A DNA stretch of 9,204 nt. Origin: Desulfobacterales bacterium HSG17. GTDB taxonomy: Bacteria > Desulfobacterota > Desulfobacteria > Desulfobacterales > Desulfococcaceae. Both the position numbers and the translations under genes were made by a program. Numbering within the stretch: position 1 is the first letter of the stretch; every line of letters begins with the position of its first letter. The notes beneath the pieces were generated by a model. That model had not been told where the DNA came from, made no database searches, and saw nothing but the letters and a program-made list of their open reading frames with translations. Positions 1 to 6,575 of the stretch are shown here, in pieces. The DNA lies in NCBI GenBank assembly GCA_030377945.1, contig JAUCGD010000117.1, positions 1 through 9,204 of the forward strand, given 5' to 3'.

Positions 1-196
1 TAATTTTAATAGACATCTCTGTAACATTCTAAAAAATTAAAAAATATTAGACAGGACAGGTGTTTCATGCATCTGTAAAAATTTGTTGTTTTTCAGAAAT
101 CTTTTGGTAGAATGAGCTGATAGCACCTTAAAGCTGAATCAAAAATCTTCATATCACAACATAAACTGCTCACTCGCAACAAGCTGAAATCGAAAT
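1..196. other. AT-rich tail downstream of the truncated elyC-like gene
   Basis: No gene is recognised here. I checked the minus-strand frames next to the truncation (about 141-196) for the missing DUF218 C-terminus and did not find it. A 6-bp inverted repeat (GCTGAA/TTCAGC, 183-188 and 196-201) sits exactly at the truncated end of the gene and overlaps its stop codon. Confidence 0.4.
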
Positions 197-724
197 TCAG
201 CAGATACTAATTAATCTTGCTTCATCCTTTGTATCTTTAGGTCTGGGTTCCATAATAATATCATCAAGAGGCACACCAAGAGCATTTGCAAGGCTTGCCA
301 TAACAGCAGCATTTGGAACAGGGTCATACCTTCCCTGCCACCCGGAGACAATTAACCTTGAACCGGGATTTTCCCTGTAAATGCTTATTCCTTCAACAAG
401 CCTTGTGAGTGAAGCTGAGGCTATCTGGCTGGAAAGCGGCAAAGCAAAATCAGTTGTATGACCTCCACCCAGAACCACCACATAACTTATTTTCTTTTGA
501 TCTGGCTGGTATTTTTTATATGTTTTTTCCAAAGGAGATAACAGAATGTCTGCAAAAGGAGAATAACTTGTCAGAGCAATAAATATTAAACCAAAGCTTA
601 CAAACACCTTTCCGGTTTTCTGCCTTCGAGTAAAGATTAGAAGAAAAAGCCCTGCAAATCCAATAAGCAGACCAAAAGGCAGGGGCATTAGTATTAATGA
701 TACGATTTTCTTGAACATGAACAT
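197..724 (-). pseudogene. ElyC/SanA/YdcF-like (DUF218) envelope protein, C-terminally truncated
   Basis: Members of this family are inner-membrane proteins with a DUF218 domain, linked in E. coli to envelope and lipid-carrier homeostasis. The N-terminus has two hydrophobic segments (about residues 5-30 and 39-57). The DUF218 hallmarks follow: VVVLGGGH, a LVEGISIYRENPG stretch, RLIVSGW and the DTKDEARLI motif. The frame stops a few residues later, so the expected C-terminal part (the TSxxHMPRA-like segment and the last strands, roughly 60-80 residues) is missing; family members are usually about 250 aa and this one is 175. I chose the ATG at 724 because AGGAG lies 10 nt upstream and MFMFKKIVSLILMP matches a typical ElyC start. 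The longer frame to 790 would begin inside the palindromic repeat at 776-960. The gene follows rtcB2 on the same strand but has no evident role in RNA repair. Family call is firm; loss of function is inferred. Confidence 0.75.
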
Positions 725-775
725 GTTTATTTTGCTCCTGTCTTTGACCATGATTAAATGATTGATGTGATTCAC

Positions 776-960
776 ATGAATATTGGACATGATCGTCGTT
801 TTTACCCGGCAGTAAACTGCCGGGCTATTTTCTGTCGTCCCTCTGGGACTTAAATAGGTGATATAAAATTATTTAAGTCCCAGCGGGACGACAGAAAGTA
901 GCGCGGGAATTTATTCCCGTGCTTTCTGGACCAGATGATGATCAATGCCTGAATATTCAT
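776..960. repeat. Nested palindromic repeat element (MITE- or REP-like)
   Basis: The outer ends are a perfect inverted repeat ATGAATATT (776-784) / AATATTCAT (952-960). The core is a 32-bp inverted repeat, 825-856 against 870-901, matching at 30 of 32 positions around a 13-nt centre. Each core arm also contains its own GTCCC-nnn-GGGAC hairpin. Flanking the core are two TTTA/TAAA-loop hairpins: CCCGGCAG-TAAA-CTGCCGGG (805-824) and GCGCGGGAA-TTTA-TTCCCGTGC (901-922, one wobble pair). There is no coding capacity. The right end lies 15 bp from the rtcB2 stop codon, so the structure may also protect or end that transcript. Origin by transposition is inferred from architecture only. Confidence 0.8.
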
Positions 961-974
961 AGTAAATCATTTAA

Positions 975-2111
975 TCATTTAATCATGGTTCTCATTTTAT
1001 AGGTAATAACAGGTTTAAATGTGGCAATCACCTTAATCAATTTATCAGAAACCATTTGGTCAATAACCCTGTCAATATTTTTATATGCCTGGGGAGCTTC
1101 CTGGTAAAGCAGGTCTTTGTCTTCGCAGATTACTATGCTGCCCAGGTCGGTCTGGGTAAAAGATTTGGCATTAAATCTTTTTTTTAACCTGTCTTTTGTA
1201 CTTTTCCTGTTCCATTTTCGTCCTGCGCCGTGGGCAAGAGACCAGAGGTTAGCAGATTGATCCCCTGTGGGCAATACCAGATAGGTAAGAGTTCCCCTTG
1301 TTCCGGGAATTATAACCGGTCCCTGGTCAGAAGGCACTGCACCTTTTCTGTGAAGCCAGAGCTTTTCCCCTGGATTGTGTATTGCTGATATGCTGTTATG
1401 GGGAAAATCCAGGATTATTTCTTTTTCCGCACCAAGCCCTAAAACAAAGCGATGGGCAATAAGATCTCGGTTAGCTTTTGCCCATCCTGAAATTTCATCA
1501 TGTAAATTCAGATATTGCAGGGCTTCCTGTGAATCGCTTTGAAAACCGTCTGCCCTGTATTTATCTGTATGAGTTCTTAATAAAGAAGCTCCAAGCCCTC
1601 TTGAACCGCTGTGGATCAGGACATTCAGGTAATTTTTATCCAGGTTTAAATCTGAGAAAGTTTCTTTATCATATATTTTTTCAACAGCCTGAAGTTCGGC
1701 AAAATGATTACCTCCTCCGATTGTTCCCAGGGCATTGTCAAATTCAGAAGATGCAAGATTATAATGTTCAAGCCATTCATCCCTGTTTCCATCCCAGGGC
1801 TGTTCCAGTCCTGAAAGTTTTTTGGCCCATTTATCACGCTTTATCTTTTTCTGTTTCAAACCGGTTTTACAAAGCAGCATACCGCAGCCCACATCGCTTC
1901 CTATGAGAAAAGGATAAAGAAAATCCTGGATAAGAAAAGCTGCACCCACAGGCCCGCCCTTTCCCGGATGCAGGTCAGGAAGCCCTGCTGCTGATATTGT
2001 TCCTTCCAGTTCTGCTGTTTTCTGCAATTGACGGACAGCATCACCTTCAATCTGATTTTTGTCAGAAACAAAGAGTTTAATTGAAGGATTTTTTTCTGAA
2101 ATAATAATCAT
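975..2111 (-). CDS. rtcB2: RtcB2-type RNA ligase, release-factor-H-coupled RtcB family
   Basis: GTP- and Mn-dependent RNA ligase paralogue joining 2',3'-cyclic-phosphate or 3'-phosphate ends to 5'-OH ends. At 378 aa it is shorter than canonical RtcB (about 400). The active-site set is complete: GSDVGCGM with Asp73 and Cys76, GGGNHF with His136, HSGSRG with His167, His238 in FPHNS, and AHGAGR with His294, the expected guanylylation site. The N-terminal QIEGDAVRQL and DLHPGKGGPVGAAF stretches place it in the release-factor-H-coupled subfamily, whose members usually pair with PrfH and repair ribosomes cleaved at the decoding centre. No prfH is seen here; the gene is instead fused in translation to rtcA through an ATGA overlap (start ATG 2111-2109, rtcA stop 2110-2108). 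The last three codons lie within two copies of TCATTTAA (967-982). It probably depends on the upstream operon for transcription. Confidence 0.93.
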   Translation of the reverse strand: MIIISEKNPSIKLFVSDKNQIEGDAVRQLQKTAELEGTISAAGLPDLHPGKGGPVGAAFLIQDFLYPFLIGSDVGCGMLLCKTGLKQKKIKRDKWAKKLSGLEQPWDGNRDEWLEHYNLASSEFDNALGTIGGGNHFAELQAVEKIYDKETFSDLNLDKNYLNVLIHSGSRGLGASLLRTHTDKYRADGFQSDSQEALQYLNLHDEISGWAKANRDLIAHRFVLGLGAEKEIILDFPHNSISAIHNPGEKLWLHRKGAVPSDQGPVIIPGTRGTLTYLVLPTGDQSANLWSLAHGAGRKWNRKSTKDRLKKRFNAKSFTQTDLGSIVICEDKDLLYQEAPQAYKNIDRVIDQMVSDKLIKVIATFKPVITYKMRTMIK

Positions 2112-3124
2112 TTAATCTCAACTTCCCATTTTCCGTTATCTATCTGAGTTATTAAAATATCAATATCCAGGAACTTTTTTAATATTTCAGCATTGGTAAA
2201 AGTATGGCGGCTAGGAGCAAGGGTTATAAATTTACCGCCTCCTGCCAGAGCCATGGGAATCAGCAGTTGATCTGCCAGATACCGGCCCACAGGCACATCT
2301 GTTCCCAGGTATTCCTTAGCTGATTTTGATGCTCTTGCTGCAACATTTTCCGCACTGACACCTTTCTGACCAAAACCTGTAAATACTTCGCTTATATGTT
2401 CACTTTCAATTTCAATGCTGAGAATATTTCCAGGCCCGGCTGCTTCTTTTATTTCTTCAAAATGCAAAAACTCCCGTGCCCAGGATAATTTTTCCTTTAC
2501 AACCTTAAGCTCCCGGTCTGCAATCTTTCTGGGCAGTTTTGCCACAATAGCCCTTGCCCTTCGGTTTATAATCTTTCCCTGTTCCATGATTTCAATTTTG
2601 CTTAATGATTCAGAAGGATTAATGTTAACACAAAATCGTCCTCCACCTGCCGGATAAAAACCTGCACATTCAAGGTTTGCCGTAATTTTCGGCCCCATTT
2701 TGTTTATTACGGGCAAAAAAGCCTTGTCCAGAAAATCAAAGGGCGGTGCAAAAGGATTGTGAGTTCCTCCTTCCAGGGTCAGTTTTGAAACCTTTTTTGC
2801 TGTCAGAAGAGCCGGAAGTATTGTCTGTAATACCAGGGTACAGCTTCCGGCAGTACCAACTGCAAAATGATAATTTCCAGGAGTTATGGTGCCGGGAATA
2901 AACTGTACAGATGATGACCCGATAACATTGCCTGTAATTTCTGTTCCTCCAATTTCTGCTGCTGCATTCAAGGCTGTGAGATGCTGCCGCATCAGCCCTG
3001 GTTTTCTCCTGCCTGCCCTGATATTATTGATTTGAAAAGGTTTGCCTGTTACCAGGGACAGGGAAAGTGATGATCTCAGGATTTGGCCTCCGCCTTCCCC
3101 TTGTGAGCCGTCAATGGTTATCAT
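2108..3124 (-). CDS. rtcA: RNA 3'-terminal phosphate cyclase RtcA
   Basis: ATP-dependent enzyme that converts an RNA 3'-phosphate into a 2',3'-cyclic phosphate through a covalent histidine-AMP intermediate, supplying or restoring ends that RtcB can seal. The 338-aa length equals that of E. coli RtcA. Visible hallmarks are the N-terminal DGSQGEGGGQILRSSL loop, IRAGRRKPGLMRQH (about 35-48), the GGGTHNPFAPP-like segment (about 118-128), PAGGGRF (158-164) and the C-terminal SRHTFTNAE motif with the nucleophile His307. AAGGGG lies 9 nt before the ATG. The last base pairs overlap the rtcB2 start (ATGA), so the two should be translationally coupled. A 222-bp MITE ends 29 bp upstream of the start and a hairpin array lies beyond it, so the link to slipin upstream is stretched and rtcA expression may be altered. 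Confidence 0.97.
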   Translation of the reverse strand: MITIDGSQGEGGGQILRSSLSLSLVTGKPFQINNIRAGRRKPGLMRQHLTALNAAAEIGGTEITGNVIGSSSVQFIPGTITPGNYHFAVGTAGSCTLVLQTILPALLTAKKVSKLTLEGGTHNPFAPPFDFLDKAFLPVINKMGPKITANLECAGFYPAGGGRFCVNINPSESLSKIEIMEQGKIINRRARAIVAKLPRKIADRELKVVKEKLSWAREFLHFEEIKEAAGPGNILSIEIESEHISEVFTGFGQKGVSAENVAARASKSAKEYLGTDVPVGRYLADQLLIPMALAGGGKFITLAPSRHTFTNAEILKKFLDIDILITQIDNGKWEVEIK

Positions 3125-3153
3125 TAAATATTACCCCTTAATATACTTAAATA

Positions 3154-3375
3154 GTGCCTGACCGGAAAGTATTAATTATCTGAATTTAAACAACATAATG
3201 ATATTTTGCAAAAACGAAGTTTTTTAAAAATTCGCATTCTTTTTCTTTGAAGTGTTGAATTGGTTGAATGCGAATTGTTGACTGTGCGAACAATTCAAAT
3301 GCGATTAAAATCTTCGTTTTAACAAATATTAATTTGTCACATAAATTAAACAGGTTAGACTTTTCGGTCAGGCAC
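3154..3375 (+). mobile_element. MITE-like element, copy A (222 bp), between slipin and rtcA
   Basis: Non-coding element bounded by terminal inverted repeats GTGCCTGACCGGAAAGT (left) and the complement of GTGCCTGACCGAAAAGT (right). It is flanked by a 6-bp target duplication TAAATA (3148-3153 and 3376-3381). By my alignment it matches copy B, reverse-complemented, at about 212 of 222 positions. Internal inverted repeats would let it fold: AAAACGAAG (3211-3219) with CTTCGTTTT (3312-3320), ATTCGCATTC (3230-3239) with GAATGCGAAT (3266-3275), and AATTGTT (3273-3279) with AACAATT (3289-3295). It carries no transposase and must be mobilised in trans. Strand is given only to set the orientation relative to copy B. 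Confidence 0.93.
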
Positions 3376-3418
3376 TAAATAGTTTAAGGGATTTGCCAAA
3401 TATTAATCTACCCATGCG

Positions 3419-3545
3419 GCCTGGAGCTAAAGCTCCAGGCTAGAAGCTGAACCAGGCTAAAGTCTGCTGTTAAAGTCATATTTTGTTATTAATTCAGCAC
3501 CCTTTAGGGTGGTTTAGCTTGTAGCTGGGGGATTTATTCCCCAGC
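3419..3545. repeat. Symmetrical array of four TTTA/TAAA-loop hairpins (REP-like)
   Basis: Four hairpins lie in order: GCCTGGAGC-TAAA-GCTCCAGGC (3419-3440), CAGGC-TAAA-GTCTG (3453-3466, one wobble), CACCC-TTTA-GGGTG (3498-3511) and GCTGGGG with CCCCAGC around a TTTA centre (3524-3545). The first two show the loop as TAAA and the last two as TTTA, so the array is mirror-symmetric. The outer pair is bordered on the inner side by CTAG (minus strand) and GTAG (plus strand, 3521-3524). Weak outer inverted similarity (GTTTAAGGGATTTGCC near 3382 against the complement of GGAATTCCCTAAC near 3571) suggests a larger element of about 200 bp. It fills the space between the slipin stop and MITE copy A. Confidence 0.75.
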
Positions 3546-3609
3546 TTTATGCAGGTATTTTATTTATTAGGAATTCCCTAACTGAAATTTTTATAACATC
3601 ATGAACTTT

Positions 3610-4944
3610 TTAAAGCAAATTTACCACCCTGTCTGCAAGCCCTTTTTCGCCCAGAACCACGCTCATTTTGGTATTTGCTGCTATCTTTTCCAGCACTTCC
3701 AGTTCACGCAGGCGCATAAGGGTCGGGTTATTTTCCAGAATTTTGGATGTATTGGCCTGGCTTCTCATGGCTGCGACATCTTCGCGCCTTGTTATCAGGT
3801 TTGCGTCAGCAGCTTTTCTGGCTTCAATAACCTTGTTCATTAAAAACTTCATTTCTCCGGGCAGGATTATATCCCTTATACCCAGGCCGATTATCTTTAA
3901 ACCAAATTCCGCAGCCCTGCGGCTCACTGTTTTTTCAAGTTCCTGAGCAACAGCTTCCTTATCTGTCAAAAGTTGATCCAGGTCATAGATTCCAATAACA
4001 GCTCTAAGGGCAAGCTGGGCTTCCCTGTACATGGCCTGCCTGCTGTCATCCACTGCTTCCACCGATTTCCGGGGATCTGTTACACGGTAATTAATCACAG
4101 CATTAACACGCAGAGAAACCTTGTCAGAGGTCATAATCTCCTGGCCTGCCACATCCAGAACAGTTTCACGCATGTCAACATGATAAAATTTAACCTTTCC
4201 CATGTTTTTCCAGAACAGGTACTGACCCGGCTTAAACAATTCAATAAATTCACCGTCTTTATAAAATAAACCTGTATATCCCTGATCTACGGATACAGCA
4301 GTGAGTTGATTTTCCATGCCTTCTGATTTTTTTATAACATTTTTATATTTATGCTCAAACCATACATCTGTTGCATCAACAATTTCAACATGGATTTCCT
4401 TGAATTTATTCCACAGCGCATAAATACCAGGGCCTAAAACCTTTGCAAACCTGTTATCAATCCACACAAGCGCCCGTTCATGATCTTTAAGATCAAGAAC
4501 AACAGCCTGATCTTTTAAAAGACCGCTTTTAACTAATGCCTGACCGAAAAGTCTAACCTGTTTAATTTATGTGACAAATTAATATTTGTTAAAACGAAGA
4601 ATTTAATCGCATTTGAATTGTTCGCACAGTCAATAATTCGCATCCAACCAATTCAACACCTCAAAGAATAAGAATGCGAATTTTTAAAAAACTTCGTTTT
4701 TGCAAAATAACATTATGTTGTTTAAATTCAAGCAATTAATACTTTCCGGTCAGGCACTAACTATCATGTCAAGGCAGGGATGAGACACCCAGGGAGCCCG
4801 CTGGGACACCACATCTATATTTATTTTGAACAGGGGATCTGCAAACCAGTGGCTGCCTTTATCCAGAATCTTGACAAATTCACGGTCTTGGAAATAAAAT
4901 CCTTTTTCATATGAACGTATTTTAACGTATTTTATGGGTGTCAT
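3610..4944 (-). pseudogene. Slipin (SPFH/band-7 family) protein, split by a MITE insertion
   Basis: Slipins are membrane-associated SPFH-domain scaffolding proteins, and a slipin gene is a recurrent neighbour of rtcB in bacterial RNA-repair operons. The N-terminal part (4944-4750) reads MTPIKYVKIRSYEKGFYF and so on, and ends SA-stop where translation enters the MITE. The C-terminal part resumes beyond the element and includes HERALVWIDNRFAKVLGPG, the SPFH core with VDMRETVLDVAGQEIMTSDKV and VNAVINYRV, and an Ala/Glu-rich C-terminal helix. Deleting 228 bp (element plus one target copy) joins DMIV directly to KSGLLKDQAVVLDL in the same frame, giving an uninterrupted protein of about 368 residues. 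The start is well supported: AGGAGG 5 nt before ATG, 24 nt after the rtcB stop. No ATG or TTG lies between the last in-frame stop in the element and the C-terminal half; the first candidate start is a GTG at 4467 without a visible ribosome site. Confidence 0.93.
4536..4757 (-). mobile_element. MITE-like element, copy B (222 bp), inserted in the slipin gene
   Basis: Same 222-bp element as copy A but inverted. The left terminus is ATGCCTGACCGAAAAGT (its first base differs from the copy A end) and the right terminus is the complement of GTGCCTGACCGGAAAGT. The 6-bp target duplication TAACTA is perfect (4530-4535 and 4758-4763). The terminal repeat brings a TGA in frame within two codons of the insertion point, and further in-frame stops follow. 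Element plus duplication is 228 bp, a multiple of three, so the downstream slipin frame is not shifted. The restored host frame fixes the ends to the base. Confidence 0.95.
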
Positions 4945-4968
4945 ATTTTCCTCCTCTTTTGTGTGGCC

Positions 4969-6147
4969 CTATCCTTTGATAACAGCCAAAGGGCTTAATT
5001 CAACAATAATATCAACAAGATCATCCTGGTTTTCCATTACCTTGTTAATATCTTTATATGCTCCCGGAGCTTCATCCAGATCATTTTCATAACGCATTGC
5101 ATGAAGAATTCCTTTTGCGTCCATTAATGCTTTTTCTCTTTCAAAGTCCAGTTCTCTTACAGCCTGTTTTCTTCCCATTTTCCTGCCTGCTCCGTGGGAA
5201 CATGACTTGAAGCTGTCCGGGTTACCTTTTCCTTTTACAATATAGCTATTTGTTCCCTGGGAACCTGGAATAATCCCTATCTGTCCTTCAAATGCCTGGG
5301 TTGCTCCTTTTCTATGAACCATAACATTTTTACTGAAATGATTTTCCAATGCAGCGTAATTATGAGCAATATTAATAAAATCCTCAAAATTGACTTCAGG
5401 AATTACTGCCTGAAACGCCAATTTTATTCTATCCATCATCAGTTTCCTGTTTGCCAGAGCAAATTCAACACAATATTCCATTTCATTTTTATATAACTGC
5501 CCTTGTTCCGTATCCAGGGGAAGGAATGCCAACTGCCATTTTTCAGGGATTTTGGAATGCCAGCGTTTATTTAATTTTATTGCCAGCCTGTTATAATGAT
5601 CTGCTATCTGCTTTCCCAGATTTCTGCTTCCTGAATGCACCATAATCCAGATATGATTGTCCGAACCTTTTTGAATTTCAATAAAATGATTTCCACCTCC
5701 AAGTGTTCCAATCTGGCTTAATGCTCTTTTGTATTGCTTATGCACAACAGGCAGGCAAATTTCTGTTTCCAGTTCTGGTTTAAATGTGGGCATTAAAATT
5801 TCATCCTGTTTCTTTTTATGCCACTCAAATCCCACAGGCACGCTCTTCCTGATTATACTGAATATTTTTTTCAATTGTTCAATATCAATATTCTGTAAAT
5901 CCGTTTTTAAAGCGCACATTCCGCATCCAATGTCCACACCTACGGCATTGGGAATAATGACCCCTTTTGCAGCAAGAACACCGCCAATAGGCATACCGTA
6001 GCCTTGATGACTATCAGGCATTATTGCAATATTTTTAAAAGCAAAGGGGAGATTTGCAAGATTTTTTGCCTGGTCTAATGCTCCGTCTTCAATATCATCA
6101 AGCCACATTTTTATTGGTATTTTTTCCGATGAAATTACTTTTTTCAT
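4969..6147 (-). CDS. rtcB: RNA-splicing ligase RtcB (canonical type)
   Basis: Mn-dependent, GTP-using RNA ligase that seals 2',3'-cyclic-phosphate or 3'-phosphate ends to 5'-OH ends, as in repair of cleaved tRNA. Every metal and nucleotide ligand motif is present (numbering from the chosen start): GVDIGCGM with Asp72 and Cys75, TLGGGNHF with His154, HSGSRNLG with His171, IAHNY with His262, and SCSHGAGRKMGR with His318, the residue that carries GMP. IIPGSQGTNSY and the C-terminal EAPGAYKDINKVM segment are also typical. I prefer the ATG at 6147 (392 aa) because AAAGGA is 7 nt upstream; the ATG at 6153 leaves only 1 nt. The ribosome site lies in a small hairpin, ATCCT-GAA-AGGAT on the minus strand (6154-6166), that could limit initiation. 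It is the first protein gene of the operon, followed after 24 nt by slipin. Confidence 0.96.
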   Translation of the reverse strand: MKKVISSEKIPIKMWLDDIEDGALDQAKNLANLPFAFKNIAIMPDSHQGYGMPIGGVLAAKGVIIPNAVGVDIGCGMCALKTDLQNIDIEQLKKIFSIIRKSVPVGFEWHKKKQDEILMPTFKPELETEICLPVVHKQYKRALSQIGTLGGGNHFIEIQKGSDNHIWIMVHSGSRNLGKQIADHYNRLAIKLNKRWHSKIPEKWQLAFLPLDTEQGQLYKNEMEYCVEFALANRKLMMDRIKLAFQAVIPEVNFEDFINIAHNYAALENHFSKNVMVHRKGATQAFEGQIGIIPGSQGTNSYIVKGKGNPDSFKSCSHGAGRKMGRKQAVRELDFEREKALMDAKGILHAMRYENDLDEAPGAYKDINKVMENQDDLVDIIVELSPLAVIKG

Positions 6148-6502
6148 ATTCATATCCTTTCAGGATTTAATTTTTATAAAAGCCCTTGGAAAGCAGGGTG
6201 AAATTCCTGCCGCACCTTTAGATGCGGAGCAAGGTTTGAGTATCTGTCTTTCCTGTGCATTGGCAGCTTTATTATGATACTTATGATTGCAAAGGATCTG
6301 CAAATATAAATATCATGTATGCTGTATGCAAAAAGCAGTGTCAGAAACTGTATCCACCTGCTGCAAGGCTTCCTGTCAGTGCTTGTTTTTTCAAAACGCC
6401 CGATAAAAAGCAGCATTTGGAAAAAACAGACAGAAACACAGCCTGCTTTCCTCGGGCATGGCATGGGACCGGTATTTCACGGTCAGAGGGTGTTTAAACC
6501 CT
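6148..6502 (-). promoter_or_regulatory. Leader region of the RNA-repair operon
   Basis: No convincing gene lies between the tRNA-like RNA and rtcB. On the minus strand the leader holds CGCA/TGCG (6211-6214 with 6223-6226) immediately followed by GCAGG/CCTGC (6193-6197 with 6206-6210), two abutting hairpins about 40-80 nt before the start. A third hairpin covers the ribosome site (6154-6166). A possible sigma-70 promoter is TTGCAG (6303-6298), 18 nt, then TATCAT (6279-6274); this is weak. I found no good sigma-54 promoter of the kind used by RtcR-controlled rtc operons. GACCG/CGGTC around TGAAATAC (6467-6484) forms another hairpin just 3' of the tRNA-like RNA. Confidence 0.35.
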
Positions 6503-6575
6503 TAATTGGTGCAGGACTCGAACCTGCAACTCCTGTGTTCTTAGCACAGTGCTCTACCCATTGAGCTAACCTGGT
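6503..6575 (-). ncRNA. tRNA-like RNA with a defective acceptor stem (Y-RNA/YrlA-like candidate or decayed tRNA)
   Basis: Read on the minus strand, the core is a textbook class I tRNA: T8 A9; D arm GCTC-AATGGGTA-GAGC with the G18G19 pair; anticodon arm CTGTG-CTAAGAA-CACAG; 5-nt variable loop; T arm GCAGG-TTCGAGT-CCTGC. Tertiary positions T8/A14 and A15/T48 are also kept. The acceptor stem is not: 5' ACCAGGT faces 3' ACCAATT, and positions 2-4 do not pair. No CCA is encoded at the 3' end. The anticodon would be AAG, which reads a leucine codon, yet bacterial leucine tRNAs have a long variable arm and rarely use A34. It lies about 355 nt before rtcB on the same strand. YrlA-type Y RNAs are described as tRNA mimics lacking the aminoacyl stem, and in Salmonella they precede rtcBA. 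A Ro60-binding stem was not recognised, so the Y-RNA reading stays a hypothesis. Confidence 0.7.

Noticed and set aside
967..986. TCATTTAA repeated twice at the rtcB2 3' end as a regulatory or tandem repeat
   Set aside because: Only two full units, partly inside coding sequence; easily a chance feature of AT-rich DNA.
3376..3609. CRISPR array
   Set aside because: The repeated hairpins differ in sequence and spacing, with no constant repeat and spacer lengths and no cas genes.
3601..4269. Plus-strand frames opposite slipin (3601-3843, 3668-3946, 3973-4269)
   Set aside because: They lie antisense to a clear SPFH coding sequence and show no domain or ribosome site.
6181..6262. Plus-strand AGGGTGAAATTCCTGC resembling a cobalamin-riboswitch core
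   Set aside because: The B12 box and the other conserved segments are absent, and no plus-strand gene follows.
6329..6346. Possible sigma-54 promoter on the minus strand (TGACAC ... TTTGCAT)
   Set aside because: The GG of the -24 element is GA and the spacing to GC is one base too long; sigma-54 spacing is strict.
6174..6464. 96-codon minus-strand frame in the rtcB leader and overlapping plus-strand frames at 6255-6564
   Set aside because: No recognisable domain, no clear ribosome site, composition unlike the neighbours, and the plus-strand frame runs through the tRNA-like RNA.
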